Assembly: GCF_900604345.1 (NCBI RefSeq)
Contig: NZ_LR026983.1
Location: 1,054,001-1,118,000 of the forward strand
Source: Maliibacterium massiliense
Lineage (GTDB): Bacteria; Bacillota; Clostridia; Christensenellales; Maliibacteriaceae
Length of the DNA stretch: 64,000 bases
Reading direction: 5' to 3'
Positions 33,703 through 43,295 of this stretch are shown here, piece after piece (position 1 is the first letter of the stretch; each line of letters begins with the position of its first letter). A program made the translations under genes and the position numbers. Under the pieces are notes generated by a model. That model was not told where the DNA came from, searched no databases, and saw only the letters and a program-made list of their open reading frames with translations.

Positions 33703-35490
33703 CTACGCGTCGCTGTCCTTGTCGATCTTCTCTATTTTAGGCAGCTGGTTGTAGACAAAGCCGCTGGCCGGATCCACCGTAATAAAGATGCCATCGGGCA
33801 GCGCGTGGCGCGCGCCCTCGGCGGCGATGATCACCGGAATGCCCAGCAGCTTGCCTACCGTGGCCGCGTGGGCGGGCAGGCCCGCATCCTCGGTGATGAT
33901 GGCCGAGGCCTTCTTCATCAGCGCCAGCATGGAATCGTCCGTGCTCTTTGCCACCAGCACGTCGCCCTTTTCAAAAAAGACGTTCTTGCCGAACTTGCCC
34001 TTCATGATGCGCGCCCGCCCGCTGGCTGCCTGGGTGCCCAGTCCTTTGCCCCGAAGCAGGATGTCCCCCACCACGTGCACCTTCATCAGGTTGGTCACGC
34101 CGCCCGACTTGGTGGGCAGCCCGCCGGTGATCACCACCACGTCTCCGGCCGAAATGGCGCCGGCGTGCACCGCAATGGCCACGGACTGGTCCACCATCTC
34201 GTCCGTGGTATCGTACTGCACGCTCTTTAAGGGCAGGCAGCCCCACACCAGCGTCAGGGTGTTGTAGGTGCGCTTTGACATGGTGGTGGCCAATATGGGG
34301 GGCCAGGGGCGGTATTTGGAGACCATCAGCGCCGTATGCCCGCTCTGGGTGGGCGTCAAAATCGCCTTGGCGTCCACATCGCGCGCGGTGGAGCAGGCCG
34401 CAAAGCTCACCGCCTCAGTGATGAGGGTGTGGCGGGACTCGCCCGCCGCCATGGGCTGCTGCCACAGGGCGGCGTAGACCTCCTCCTCCGCCTTGCAGGC
34501 GATGCGGGCCATGGTCTTGAGGGACTGCACGGGATAGCGGCCCGCGGCCGTCTCGCCCGAGAGCATGATGGCGTCGGTGCCGTCGTAGATGGCGTTGGCC
34601 ACGTCGGTCACCTCGGCGCGGGTGGGGCGGGGATTGCGGATCATGGAATCCAGCATCTGCGTGGCGGTGATCACGGGCCGGCCCCACGCGTTGCAGGCGC
34701 GGATGATGCGCTTTTGCACCACCGGCACCTCCTCCATGGGGATCTCCACGCCCAGATCGCCCCGGGCGATCATCACCCCGTCGGACACCTTGAGGATCTC
34801 GTCAAAGTTCTCCACCGCCGCGGCGTTCTCAATCTTTGCAATGACGTGGATGGAGTCGTCTCCCGCCTCCTCCAGCACGCGGCGCACCTCCATGACATCC
34901 ACCGCGCTGCGCACAAAGGAGGCCGCCACAAAGTCCACGCCCAGCCGCACGCCCAGCTGCAGATCGCGGATATCCTTCTCTGCCACTGAGGGCAGGCTCA
35001 CCGCGCACAGCGGCACGTTGACGCCCTTGCGCTCCCCCAGCTCCCCGCCGTTTTGCACCGTGCAGTGGATGTCCGTGCCCTCCTCCACGCGCTCCACGCG
35101 CAGCTCCACCAGGCCATCATCCAGCAGGATGGTGGCGCCCGCCTGCACGTCGCGCGGCAGCCCCTTGTGTGAGACGCTCACCGCGTGTTTATCGCCGGGC
35201 ACGTCGCGCGCGGTGAGCACAAACGCCTGCCCCGCCTCCAGCACCACCGGCCCGTCCTTGAGCAGGCCCGTGCGGATCTCCGGCCCCTGGGTGTCGAGCA
35301 AAATGCCCAGCGGCACGCCCATCTCCTGACGCAGCGCGCGGATACCTTGGATAACCCGCTCGTGCTCTGCGTCCGTGCCGTGGGAGAAGTTGACGCGAAA
35401 GATATTGGCGCCGTGCTCCACCAGCTTGCGCATCACCGCGATATCCTGGCTGGCGGGGCCGATGGTGCAGATGATCTTTGTATGCTTCAT
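33703..35490 (-). CDS. pyk: Pyruvate kinase with C-terminal PEP-utiliser domain
   Basis: 595 residues from the ATG at 35490; a TTG one codon earlier is equally placed behind AAGGAGG. The enzyme makes pyruvate and ATP from PEP and ADP. Motifs: [25 protein letters not shown], the active-site stretch [10 protein letters not shown] and [17 protein letters not shown]. After about residue 475 comes an extra swivelling domain ([21 protein letters not shown]) like that of enzyme I and PPDK, found in pyruvate kinases of many Bacilli and Clostridia. With nifJ it links sugar breakdown to acetyl-CoA. A weak extended -10 promoter is at 35546-35574. Confidence 0.96.
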   Translation of the reverse strand: MKHTKIICTIGPASQDIAVMRKLVEHGANIFRVNFSHGTDAEHERVIQGIRALRQEMGVPLGILLDTQGPEIRTGLLKDGPVVLEAGQAFVLTARDVPGDKHAVSVSHKGLPRDVQAGATILLDDGLVELRVERVEEGTDIHCTVQNGGELGERKGVNVPLCAVSLPSVAEKDIRDLQLGVRLGVDFVAASFVRSAVDVMEVRRVLEEAGDDSIHVIAKIENAAAVENFDEILKVSDGVMIARGDLGVEIPMEEVPVVQKRIIRACNAWGRPVITATQMLDSMIRNPRPTRAEVTDVANAIYDGTDAIMLSGETAAGRYPVQSLKTMARIACKAEEEVYAALWQQPMAAGESRHTLITEAVSFAACSTARDVDAKAILTPTQSGHTALMVSKYRPWPPILATTMSKRTYNTLTLVWGCLPLKSVQYDTTDEMVDQSVAIAVHAGAISAGDVVVITGGLPTKSGGVTNLMKVHVVGDILLRGKGLGTQAASGRARIMKGKFGKNVFFEKGDVLVAKSTDDSMLALMKKASAIITEDAGLPAHAATVGKLLGIPVIIAAEGARHALPDGIFITVDPASGFVYNQLPKIEKIDKDSDA

Positions 35491-35545
35491 CAAGGAATAC
35501 CCTCCTTAAAAACCCTGGAATAATTTCAATCTTTTCCCAAGGTAC

Positions 35546-35574
35546 ATCATAGCAAAACCCCCGCCCGCTGTATA
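35546..35574 (-). promoter_or_regulatory. Possible promoter of pyk
   Basis: Minus strand TATACA (35574-35569), 17 bases, TATGAT (35551-35546) with TG one base before it. The -35 is poor, the extended -10 is fair. Confidence 0.35.
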
Positions 35575-35600
35575 CGGATTTTTTGCACAGTTTCCTGCAA

Positions 35601-35638
35601 AAAGCGTCCTGCAATCTTTTTTTGTTGCAGAACGCTTT
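35601..35638 (-). terminator. Terminator of the deoC-SDR operon
   Basis: AAAGCGT(C/T)CTGCAA-type arms (35601-35614 and 35625-35638, one mismatch) around an A-rich loop on the minus strand, followed by TTTTT. Confidence 0.7.
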
Positions 35639-35644
35639 CATGCG

Positions 35645-36382
35645 CTATATCACAATGCCTCCGTTGGGGCTGAGCACCTGGCCCGTAATGAAGCGCGCGT
35701 CCTCCGAGGCAAAAAACAGCACCGCGCGCGCGATGTCCTCGGGCGCGCCCAGCACGCCCAGCGGCGTCTCCTCGCGCAGGGCGCGCATGGTCGCCTCGTC
35801 GTAGCCCGCGTTCATGTCCGTATCGATCACCCCGGGCGCGACGCAGTTGACCGTGATGCCCGAGGGGCCTACCTCCTTGGCCAGGGCGCGCGTCATGCCA
35901 ATGAGCGCCGCCTTGGCCGCGGAATAGTGCACCTCGCAGGAGGCGCCCACCATGCCCCAGATGGAGGCGATGTTGATGATGCGGCCGCTTTTGCGGGAGA
36001 TCATCTCGGGCAGCGCGCATCTGCAGCAGTGGAAGGCGCCGTCCACGTGCACGGCAAACATCTGCCGCCACGCTTCGGGCGTGATGTCCGTAAAGAGCGC
36101 GTCCTGCGCGATCCCCGCGTTATTGACCACGACGTCGATGGGCCCGAAGGCCGCCCGGGCGCGTGCGAACATATCCTGCACCTGCGCAGCATCCGCCACA
36201 TCCGCCGCAATGGCCATGGCGCGCGCGGGGATGCGCGAGAGCAGCTGCAGCGTCTTTTCGGCGGCATCGGCGCGCGCGGCGTAGTTGACCACGACGTTGT
36301 AGCCGTTTTCTCCAAACGCAAGCGCCGTCGCCCGTCCAATGCCGCGCGATGCGCCCGTGATAAGCACCGTCTTGTTTCTCAT
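35645..36382 (-). CDS. SDR family oxidoreductase, FabG-like
   Basis: 245 residues, classical short-chain dehydrogenase. Motifs: TGASRGIG at residues 9-16, NNAG near 87, the catalytic Ser in NIASIWGMVG and YSAAK, and PGVIDTDM. The fold matches 3-oxoacyl-ACP reductase (FabG), but no fatty-acid gene is nearby. It lies four bases after deoC in an operon, so a role with a sugar or aldehyde arising from deoxyribose breakdown is as likely. Confidence 0.9.
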   Translation of the reverse strand: MRNKTVLITGASRGIGRATALAFGENGYNVVVNYAARADAAEKTLQLLSRIPARAMAIAADVADAAQVQDMFARARAAFGPIDVVVNNAGIAQDALFTDITPEAWRQMFAVHVDGAFHCCRCALPEMISRKSGRIINIASIWGMVGASCEVHYSAAKAALIGMTRALAKEVGPSGITVNCVAPGVIDTDMNAGYDEATMRALREETPLGVLGAPEDIARAVLFFASEDARFITGQVLSPNGGIVI

Positions 36383-36386
36383 GGCA

Positions 36387-37073
36387 TTAAAAGCGCGCCA
36401 TCGCCTCTTTGACGATGGCTACCCCGCCGCTGGTACCGATGCGGGTGGCCCCGGCCTGCAGCATCGCCAGCGCGTCGTCCAGGCTGCGGATGCCGCCCGC
36501 CGCCTTCACCTGCATCTCCTGACCCACGCAGGCATACATCAGCGCCACGTCGTCCACCGTGGCCCCGCCTGTGGAAAAGCCCGTGGAGGTCTTGACAAAG
36601 TCCGCGCCCGCCTCCCTGGCAAGGCGGCAAGCCTCCCGTTTCTGCGCGTCGCGCAGCAGGCACGCCTCGATGATCACCTTGACCACTGCATCGGGGTTTT
36701 CCCCCTTGCAGGCCGCCACCACGCCCGCGATATCCGCCCGCACCGCGTCCGCGTCTCCCGCGATCAGGCCGCCGACGTGGATCACCATGTCCACCTCATG
36801 CGCGCCCTGGCGCACCGCGATGCGCGCCTCCTGCGCCTTGGCCTCGGGCGCGCTCGCTCCCAGCGGGAAGCCCGCCACCGTGGCCACGCGCACGCCGCTT
36901 CCCCTCAGCAGCCTGACGCACAGCGGCACAAAGACGGGGTTGACGCACACCGCCTTGAAGTGATAGTCCCGCGCGTCGCGGCAGAGCGTCTCCACATCCG
37001 CGGCTGTGGCCTGGGGTTTGAGGATGGTCGCGTCGATCATGCCCGCGATCTGCCTGGCCGTCCACTGTTTCAT
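36387..37073 (-). CDS. deoC: Deoxyribose-phosphate aldolase
   Basis: 228 residues, family length. The enzyme splits 2-deoxyribose-5-phosphate into acetaldehyde and glyceraldehyde-3-phosphate through a Schiff base. The Schiff-base lysine is in DFVKTSTGF, the helper lysine in VKAAGGIR, and the catalytic Asp region in AVCVNP...VKVIIE. It can use products of the pdp/punA operon at 41955-45822 once deoxyribose-1-phosphate is mutated to the 5-phosphate; no phosphopentomutase is in the window. Confidence 0.95.
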   Translation of the reverse strand: MKQWTARQIAGMIDATILKPQATAADVETLCRDARDYHFKAVCVNPVFVPLCVRLLRGSGVRVATVAGFPLGASAPEAKAQEARIAVRQGAHEVDMVIHVGGLIAGDADAVRADIAGVVAACKGENPDAVVKVIIEACLLRDAQKREACRLAREAGADFVKTSTGFSTGGATVDDVALMYACVGQEMQVKAAGGIRSLDDALAMLQAGATRIGTSGGVAIVKEAMARF

Positions 37074-37120
37074 GCAAATGCACCTCCGTTTTTTTGCAAT
37101 CCTGCTTTTTAAGAAAAGAC

Positions 37121-37140
37121 CCGAAAGGCGCGCCTTTCGG
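37121..37140 (-). terminator. Terminator of the MarR-ABC operon
   Basis: CCGAAAGGCGCGCCTTTCGG is a perfect 20-base palindrome; on the minus strand GTCTTTTCTT follows. It lies 43 bases after the second ABC gene. Confidence 0.65.
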
Positions 37141-37183
37141 ATCCCACGTTTGCCTTATGTATATTGTACCAAACCTGCGCGTT

Positions 37184-39073
37184 TTACGACAGCTCAAACT
37201 GGCCGGTGTAGAGTTGGTAGTACTTGCCCTTCTGCGCAAGCAGCTGTTCATGGTCGCCGCGCTCGATGATCTGGCCGTTTTCCAGCACCATGATGGCGTT
37301 TGCGTTGCGCACGGTGGAGAGCCGGTGCGCGATCACGAACACCGTGCGGCCCGCCATCAGGCGGTCCATGCCCCGCTCAATGAGCGCCTCGGTGCGGGTG
37401 TCGATAGAGCTGGTCGCCTCGTCGAGGATCAGCACCGGCGGGTTGGCCACGGCCGCGCGCGCGATGGCCAGCAGCTGCCGCTGGCCCTGGGAGAGGTTGG
37501 CACCGTCGCCGGTGAGCATGGTGTCGTACCCCTGGGGCAGGTGGCGGATAAAGCAGTGCGCGTTGGCGAGTTTTGCGGCCTGCTCCACCTCTGCATCGGT
37601 GGCGTGCAGGTTGCCGTAGCGGATGTTGTCGCGCACCGTGCCGGTAAACAGGTGGGTATCCTGCAGCACCATGCCCAGCGAGCGGCGCAGATCGTCCTTT
37701 TTGATCTTCTGGATGTTGATGCCATCGTAGCGGATCTTTCCCTCGGGCACCTCGTAGAAGCGGTTGATCAGGTTGGTGATGGTAGTCTTGCCCGCGCCCG
37801 TGGAGCCCACAAACGCGATTTTCTGGCCAGGCTTTGCGTAGAGCGACACGTCGCGCAGCACGTCCTTTTTGCCATCGTAGCTGAACGTCACATCGAAAAA
37901 GCGCACGTCCCCCGTCTGGGGCGTGTAAGTGACGCTGCCATCGTGATGGGGGTGTTTCCAGGCCCACATGCCGGTGTACGCATCGCTCTCGCACAGGGTG
38001 CCGTCGGCATCTTGGGTGGCGTTGACCAATGTGACGTAGCCCTCGTCCTGCTCGGCGGGCGCGTCGATCACCTCAAAGATGCGCTCCGCGCCCGCAAGCG
38101 CGGCCAGGATGCTGTTAAACTGCTGGGAGAGCTGGGTGATGGGCTGGGAGAAGGAGCGGGTGTACTGCAGAAACGAGGCGATGGTGCCGATGTCCATGCG
38201 TCCGGCGATGACCAGCATCGCGCCCGAGGCCGCGGTCAGCGCGTAGTTGACGTAAGACAGGTTGCCCATGATGGGCATCATGATGTTGGCGTAGGTGTTC
38301 GCGTTGGTGGCCGCGGCGCGCAGCGTCTCGTTGAGCTGCCCGAACCGAGCCTTGGTCTGCGGCTCGTGGCAGAACACCTTGACCACCTTCTGCCCCTCGA
38401 TCATCTCCTCAATGTAGCCGTTGGCCGCGCCCACAGCCTGCTGCTGTTTGCGGAAGTACGCCGCGCTCTTGCCGCCGATGATCTTAATGATAAAAAACAT
38501 CACCACCAGCATGACGACGATCAGCAGCGTCAAAAGGGGGCTGAGCACCAGCATCATGACAAAGGTGCCCACCACCGTCACCGTGGAGTTCATAAACTGG
38601 GTCACGCCCTGGCTGATGGCCTCGCGCAGGGTGTCCACATCGCTGGTGTAGCGGCTCATCAGCTCGCCGTGTGTGTGGGTGTCAAAGTAGGCGATGGGCA
38701 GATCCTGCATGTGGTTGAACAGGTCGTGCCGGATGCTGTTTAACGTGTTGTTGGCAATGTTGACCATCAGCCGGCTGAACGTATAGGCGCTCGCCGCGCC
38801 GCACAGGTAGATGGCGCCAAGCAGCAATATCATGCGCACAAGCGGCAGGAAATCCGCGCCTGTGGGATTTTTGCCGATGAGTGGGGCGATGCCCTGGTTG
38901 ATGATGGGTTTAAGCAGGTAGGTGCCCGCCACGGAGGCGCCGGCGCTGATCAGCACAAAGAGTGCCACCAGCAACAGCATCCATTTCTGGTGCAGCATGT
39001 AGCCCAGCACCCGCCTGAGGGTGTTTTTGGTGTCCCTGGGTTTTTGAAAGTGCATCTTGCGCGGACCTGGCAT
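37184..39073 (-). CDS. ABC exporter half-transporter with canonical catalytic site (heterodimer partner)
   Basis: 629 residues from the ATG at 39073, one base after the stop of the previous gene (TGACATG). Six transmembrane helices come first, with TYLLKP and long cytoplasmic extensions, then an ABC domain: Walker A GSTGAGKTT, signature NLSQGQRQLL, Walker B VLILDEATSS with the catalytic Glu, and H-loop IAHRLST. An insert of about 35 residues (near 290-330 of the domain region, DADGTLCESDAY...) is typical of the BmrD/LmrD-like partner. It forms a multidrug-type exporter with the gene at 39075-40802. Confidence 0.93.
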   Translation of the reverse strand: MPGPRKMHFQKPRDTKNTLRRVLGYMLHQKWMLLLVALFVLISAGASVAGTYLLKPIINQGIAPLIGKNPTGADFLPLVRMILLLGAIYLCGAASAYTFSRLMVNIANNTLNSIRHDLFNHMQDLPIAYFDTHTHGELMSRYTSDVDTLREAISQGVTQFMNSTVTVVGTFVMMLVLSPLLTLLIVVMLVVMFFIIKIIGGKSAAYFRKQQQAVGAANGYIEEMIEGQKVVKVFCHEPQTKARFGQLNETLRAAATNANTYANIMMPIMGNLSYVNYALTAASGAMLVIAGRMDIGTIASFLQYTRSFSQPITQLSQQFNSILAALAGAERIFEVIDAPAEQDEGYVTLVNATQDADGTLCESDAYTGMWAWKHPHHDGSVTYTPQTGDVRFFDVTFSYDGKKDVLRDVSLYAKPGQKIAFVGSTGAGKTTITNLINRFYEVPEGKIRYDGINIQKIKKDDLRRSLGMVLQDTHLFTGTVRDNIRYGNLHATDAEVEQAAKLANAHCFIRHLPQGYDTMLTGDGANLSQGQRQLLAIARAAVANPPVLILDEATSSIDTRTEALIERGMDRLMAGRTVFVIAHRLSTVRNANAIMVLENGQIIERGDHEQLLAQKGKYYQLYTGQFELS

Positions 39074-39074
39074 G

Positions 39075-40802
39075 TCACGCCACCCCCTTTTGTTGCGATG
39101 CATAGACCTCACGGTAAATCTCGTTTGTGGCCAGCAGCTCGTCGTGCGTGCCCACCGCGTCAATGCGGCCGTCGTCCATCACCACGATCATGTCCGCGTC
39201 CATCACCGAGGTGACGCGCTGGGCGATGATGATGGCGGTGGTATCGCGCATGCGGGTACGCAGCGCCTGGCGGATGTTTGCGTCCGTGGCGGTATCCACC
39301 GCGCTGGTGGAGTCGTCCAGTATCAGCACCTTGGGGTTCTTCAGCAGCGCGCGGGCGATGCACAGGCGCTGCTTCTGCCCGCCCGATACGTTGACGCCGC
39401 CCTGGCCCAGGTCGGTGTCATAGCCGTCGGGGAAGGCCATGATAAAGTCGTGCGCCTGGGCCGCCTTGCATGCATCGACGATCTGTTCGTCCGTGGCGTG
39501 CGCGTTTCCCCACTTGAGATTGTCGCGGATGGTGCCGGAAAACAGCACGTTCTTCTGCAGCACCATGCCCACCGCGTCGCGCAGGTGCTCCAGCGTGTAG
39601 CAGCGCACATCGCGCCCGTCCACAAGCACCCTGCCGCTGGCGGCGTCGTAAAGGCGCGCTATCAGCTGCACCAGCGTGGACTTGGCCGAGCCCGTGCCCC
39701 CGATGATGCCCACCGTCTGGCCCGCCTTGATGGTCAGGTTGATGTGGGAGAGGGTATCCTCCTGGGCGTTTGCGTCGTATTTAAAGCACACGTCCTGGAA
39801 CGTCACGCTGCCCTGCTGCACGCGCGCGTCCGGATCCGCCGCCTCGTCGGTGATATCGGGCTGCTCGGAAAGCACCTCCACGATGCGCTGCAGCGAGGCG
39901 CGCGATAGCACCAGCGAGATGAACACCATGGAGATCATCATCAGCGACATGAGGATCTGCGTGACGTAGCTGATGAAGCTGATCAGTTCGCCTGTAAGCA
40001 TGCCCCCTGCGATGATCATGTTGCCGCCGAACCAGAGGATAGCGATGATGCAGGAGTACATGGTCAGCTGCATCATGGGCACGTTCCAGATGATGATCTT
40101 CTCCGCGCGCTTGGAGGCGTTCTTCAGGTCGTCGTTGGCCAGCTTGAATTTGTCCTTTTCATACTTGGCGCGCACAAATGCCTTGACCACGCGGATGGCG
40201 ATCAAATTCTCCTGCACGGAGGCGTTCATGCCATCGTACTTTTTGAGCATCGCCCGAAAGCGCGGGTAGGCGGTGGTTGCGATGGTAAACAGCGCGCAGG
40301 CCAGCACCGGCACCGCCACCAGAAAGACCGATACCAGGCTTGCATTGATGTGCATCGCCATGATGATGGCGCTCACCAGCATCACGGGCGCGCGCACCAG
40401 CATGCGGATGATCATCATGTAGCTCATCTGCACGTTGTTGACGTCGGTGGTCAGGCGGGTGACCAGCGATGCGGTAGCGTATTTGTCGATATTGCCAAAG
40501 GCGTAATCCTGCACCGCGTTGAACAGCCCGCCACGCAGCTCGCTGCCAAAGCCCATGCTTGCGCGCGAGGCGAAGCGGGAGGAGAGCGCGCCGCATAAAA
40601 GCGCCAGCAGCGCAAAGAGCACCATCAGCCCGCCTGTGCGCAGCACATAGCCCATATCCCTGGCCGGGATGCCAATATCCACGATCTGCGCCATCAAAAG
40701 CGGGATGCGGATCTCCAGCAGCACTTCTGCGATCACCGTCACCGGCGCGAGGATGGCAAAGACGCGGTGTTTCTTCATAAAAGGCGCCAGCTTTTTGATC
40801 AT
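39075..40802 (-). CDS. ABC exporter half-transporter with degenerate Walker B (heterodimer partner)
   Basis: 575 residues from the ATG at 40802 (MIKKLAPFMKKHR). Six membrane helices and an ABC domain: Walker A GGTGSAKST, signature NVSGGQKQRL, and Walker B VLILDDSTSA in which Asp replaces the catalytic Glu. In heterodimeric exporters such as BmrCD and LmrCD one composite site is degenerate in just this way, so this gene and the next encode the two halves. The substrate is probably a drug, lipid or peptide. Twenty bases separate it from the MarR gene upstream. Confidence 0.93.
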   Translation of the reverse strand: MIKKLAPFMKKHRVFAILAPVTVIAEVLLEIRIPLLMAQIVDIGIPARDMGYVLRTGGLMVLFALLALLCGALSSRFASRASMGFGSELRGGLFNAVQDYAFGNIDKYATASLVTRLTTDVNNVQMSYMMIIRMLVRAPVMLVSAIIMAMHINASLVSVFLVAVPVLACALFTIATTAYPRFRAMLKKYDGMNASVQENLIAIRVVKAFVRAKYEKDKFKLANDDLKNASKRAEKIIIWNVPMMQLTMYSCIIAILWFGGNMIIAGGMLTGELISFISYVTQILMSLMMISMVFISLVLSRASLQRIVEVLSEQPDITDEAADPDARVQQGSVTFQDVCFKYDANAQEDTLSHINLTIKAGQTVGIIGGTGSAKSTLVQLIARLYDAASGRVLVDGRDVRCYTLEHLRDAVGMVLQKNVLFSGTIRDNLKWGNAHATDEQIVDACKAAQAHDFIMAFPDGYDTDLGQGGVNVSGGQKQRLCIARALLKNPKVLILDDSTSAVDTATDANIRQALRTRMRDTTAIIIAQRVTSVMDADMIVVMDDGRIDAVGTHDELLATNEIYREVYASQQKGVA

Positions 40803-40822
40803 ATTACTTTCCCCTTTCTCTA

Positions 40823-41332
40823 TTATCCTTTCCCTTCGTTCTTTTCTTCCCTTTCCAGGGTATGCATCTGGCGCATCAGCGAGAAGAAGGGCATCCGGCG
40901 CTGCTCCTCGGTAGCCAAATTGTCGATCATACACTGCAGAAACTGTGCAAACTGCGCCCGCTGCGCGGCGCTTGTGCCCGCAAAGATACGCGCGTCCAGC
41001 GCGTCGGCGTCTTTGCGGCAGCCCTGCGCCGCATCCCTGCCCGCGGGCGTGACGTATAGGCGCGTCAGGCGCAAATCCTGCGGGTCGCCCTGCTTTTCCA
41101 GCAGGCCCGCCCGCTGCATCCGCTTGACCGAGGTGGCGATGGAGGGCGGCGATACCTGCAGAAACTCCGCCACCTCTTTTTGGCTGCACCCGGGCTTGCG
41201 CATCACAAACTCCAGCATAGGCAGCTGCCCAAAGTGCAGGTGGTGCGCGCGCATGATGGCGTGCATGTTGAGCCGGTGCAGCGCGCTGAGCCGGTTGAAC
41301 TTATACACAATCTGCCACAATGGCTGATCCAT
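40823..41332 (-). CDS. MarR family transcriptional regulator of the ABC exporter operon
   Basis: 169 residues; a winged helix-turn-helix with CSQKEVAEFLQVSPPSIATSVKRMQRAGLL-type recognition helix (positions about 49-78) and wing DPQDLRLTRLYVT, ending in a charged tail. MarR proteins are dimeric repressors released by small ligands. It is first in the operon with the exporter and lies behind a palindrome that overlaps the early transcript (41359-41387), so it most likely represses itself and the exporter. Confidence 0.92.
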   Translation of the reverse strand: MDQPLWQIVYKFNRLSALHRLNMHAIMRAHHLHFGQLPMLEFVMRKPGCSQKEVAEFLQVSPPSIATSVKRMQRAGLLEKQGDPQDLRLTRLYVTPAGRDAAQGCRKDADALDARIFAGTSAAQRAQFAQFLQCMIDNLATEEQRRMPFFSLMRQMHTLEREEKNEGKG

Positions 41333-41358
41333 GGAAAACCATACCCTTTCCCTTTTTA

Positions 41359-41387
41359 ATTAATCGGCTAATAATTAACCGATTAAT
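41359..41387. promoter_or_regulatory. Palindromic operator of the MarR regulator
   Basis: ATTAATCGG and CCGATTAAT form a perfect 9-bp inverted repeat with 11 bases between, symmetric and AT-rich as MarR operators are. It lies immediately downstream of the promoter at 41400-41428, about +6 to +34, where a bound dimer would block elongation or open-complex formation. Confidence 0.65.
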
Positions 41388-41399
41388 CAATGTCTGCTC

Positions 41400-41428
41400 A
41401 TTTTACACCGCTATTTTTTATTCGTCAA
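41400..41428 (-). promoter_or_regulatory. Promoter of the MarR-ABC operon
   Basis: Minus strand TTGACG (41428-41423), a 17-base spacer and TAAAAT (41405-41400). Confidence 0.65.
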
Positions 41429-41901
41429 GGTGCCCGCGCGCACTTTTCTAGCAGGGTGCGCTTCCGCTGAAGAAGGCGCCGCATGCGCCGGGCGCTGGCA
41501 GGAGCACCATCGCGTGTCTACCCTGCGGCCGCCATTGGGGCGCAGGCGTCCACAAAAAGGGTCCTGCGCATCTGCCTGTACGGCGAAGGGCGCCCGTAAG
41601 GCCAGCGGCAAGCGCCGCCCGCCATCTTGCGCAGACCAGCCCTGCAGACTTGCGCGCACGTAAATCCGGCACCTCCCGCAAAATCAGCGCGTATCTTGCG
41701 CCCTATGCCCCGCACACACAATCAAGCGGCCCCTGCACGCCGCCAGAGGCTACCCTGCAGGTGGTGACGCCGATGCAGCGCCTGCCGCTTCCCGCTGGCT
41801 ACACGGCGCTTATCGCCGCGCGGCAGGTTGCCACGCTGTCCCGCGCCATGCTTCTGCGCACGGTGTATACCCGCGCCACACTCCCGCGCTGCGCACAAAA
41901 A
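41429..41901. other. Long intergenic region between the MarR promoter and the pdp terminator
   Basis: About 470 bases with no gene I can support. CACAAAAAGGGTCCTGCGC occurs here at 41551-41569 and again at 41894-41912, where it is one arm of the pdp terminator, so the region seems to contain a partial copy of that terminator. Otherwise nothing recognised. Confidence 0.45.
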
Positions 41902-41929
41902 GGGTCCTGCGCGCATGCGCGCAGGACCC
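41902..41929 (-). terminator. Terminator of the hisC-punA-DUF4153-pdp operon
   Basis: A 28-base perfect palindrome (GGGTCCTGCGCGCA and its complement) followed on the minus strand by TTTTTG, 26 bases after the pdp stop. Confidence 0.85.
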
Positions 41930-41954
41930 CGTATTTGATGAAGCATATTCGCGT

Positions 41955-43292
41955 TTATCGCTCCTGCACCTGGCGTATCACGCCCTGTTCGTCCACGCTG
42001 CCCTGTACGCGTGGGGGCACTGCGGGCGGGGCGTCCGCGATCGCAATCGCCCGTTCGATGGCCTCCTGCTCCCGCGCAAATGCGTTCGGACGGGTGACGT
42101 ACGCTTCGCACCAGGTCTCCCCCGCACGCACCGGATCGCCCACCCGCTTTTTGAGCAGCAGCCCTGCGCCCGCGTCGATCATGTCCTCCTTCTGCATACG
42201 CCCCGCGCCCATGCGGCCTGCGCCCAGGCCCAGCGCCATGGCGTCGATGGCGGCCACGTAGCCATCGCGTGCGGCGGTAATGGGCACCACTGGCACGCCG
42301 GAAAGCAGCGTATCGGGCGCATCGCACACCGATGCGTCCCCGCCCTGGGCCTGGATCATCGCCCGCAGGCGATCGAGTGCCTCGCCCCCTGCGATGGCGG
42401 CCTTTGCGCGGGCGCGCGCCTCGTCGTTTTCACACAGGCCACCGCCCTGCAGCATGGCTGCGCACAGCGCGATGCACACCTGGTAGAGCGGGCTATCTGC
42501 GTGTTTGCCCTGCAGCACCTCCACCGCCTCGCGCACCTCCAGGGCGTTGCCGATGGCGTCCCCCAGCGGCGCGTCCATGCCCGTCACCAGCGCGCGCACC
42601 CGTCTGCCCGCACCCCGGCCGATGTTGACCATCCACTGCGCCAGGGAAAAGGCATCCTCTTTGGCGTGCATGAACGCGCCCGCGCCGTACTTGACGTCCA
42701 GCACGATCACCTCCGCGCCCGCGGCCAGTTTTTTGGACATGATGCTTGAGGCGATCAGCGGCATGGATTCCACCGTGCCCGTCACATCCCGCAGCGCGTA
42801 GAGCTCCTTGTCGGCGGGGGTCACCCGCGCACTCTGGCCCATCACACACAGCCCACAGCGGTTGGTGATATCGATAAACTGCTCCGGCGCAAGCTCGGTG
42901 CGCAGGCCGGGGATGGCCTCCAGCTTATCCACCGTGCCCCCCGTGTGCCCCAGCCCCCGCCCGGACATTTTGGCGATTTTCAGCCCGCAGGCCGCTGCTG
43001 TGGGCGCCACAACCAGCGTGGTGGTATCCCCCACGCCGCCGGTGGAATGCTTATCTGCCGTGATGCCCGCCACAGCCGAAAGATCCATCTGCGCGCCCGA
43101 GGCCGCCATGGCCAGCGTCAGGTCCGTGGTCTCGCGGATGTCCATGCCCTGCAGCACCACCGCCATCAAAAAGGCGGATACCTGGTAATCGGGCAGGCTG
43201 CGGTCGGTCACGCCCCGCACAAAATCCTGTATTTCCGCGGTGGTCAGCGCGCGGCCGTCACGTTTTTTGATGATGAGATCCACCATGTTCAT
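41955..43292 (-). CDS. pdp: Pyrimidine-nucleoside phosphorylase
   Basis: 445 residues, start ATG at 43292 with AAGGAGG eight bases upstream. It cleaves uridine, thymidine or deoxyuridine with phosphate to the base and (deoxy)ribose-1-phosphate. Motifs: MVDLIIKKRDGRALT, the signature SGRGLGHTGGTVDKLE, DKHSTGGVGDTTT and MSKKLAAGAEVIVLDVK with the substrate-binding Lys. The length and wording fit the Bacillus Pdp group rather than E. coli DeoA. It follows the DUF4153 gene by three bases at the end of the operon. Confidence 0.95.
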   Translation of the reverse strand: MNMVDLIIKKRDGRALTTAEIQDFVRGVTDRSLPDYQVSAFLMAVVLQGMDIRETTDLTLAMAASGAQMDLSAVAGITADKHSTGGVGDTTTLVVAPTAAACGLKIAKMSGRGLGHTGGTVDKLEAIPGLRTELAPEQFIDITNRCGLCVMGQSARVTPADKELYALRDVTGTVESMPLIASSIMSKKLAAGAEVIVLDVKYGAGAFMHAKEDAFSLAQWMVNIGRGAGRRVRALVTGMDAPLGDAIGNALEVREAVEVLQGKHADSPLYQVCIALCAAMLQGGGLCENDEARARAKAAIAGGEALDRLRAMIQAQGGDASVCDAPDTLLSGVPVVPITAARDGYVAAIDAMALGLGAGRMGAGRMQKEDMIDAGAGLLLKKRVGDPVRAGETWCEAYVTRPNAFAREQEAIERAIAIADAPPAVPPRVQGSVDEQGVIRQVQER

Positions 43293-43295
43293 TGT

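Noticed and set aside
36387..37073. Complete deo operon
   Set aside because: deoC is present, but no deoB (phosphopentomutase), deoA-type partner or nucleoside transporter is adjacent; pdp and punA are in a separate operon.
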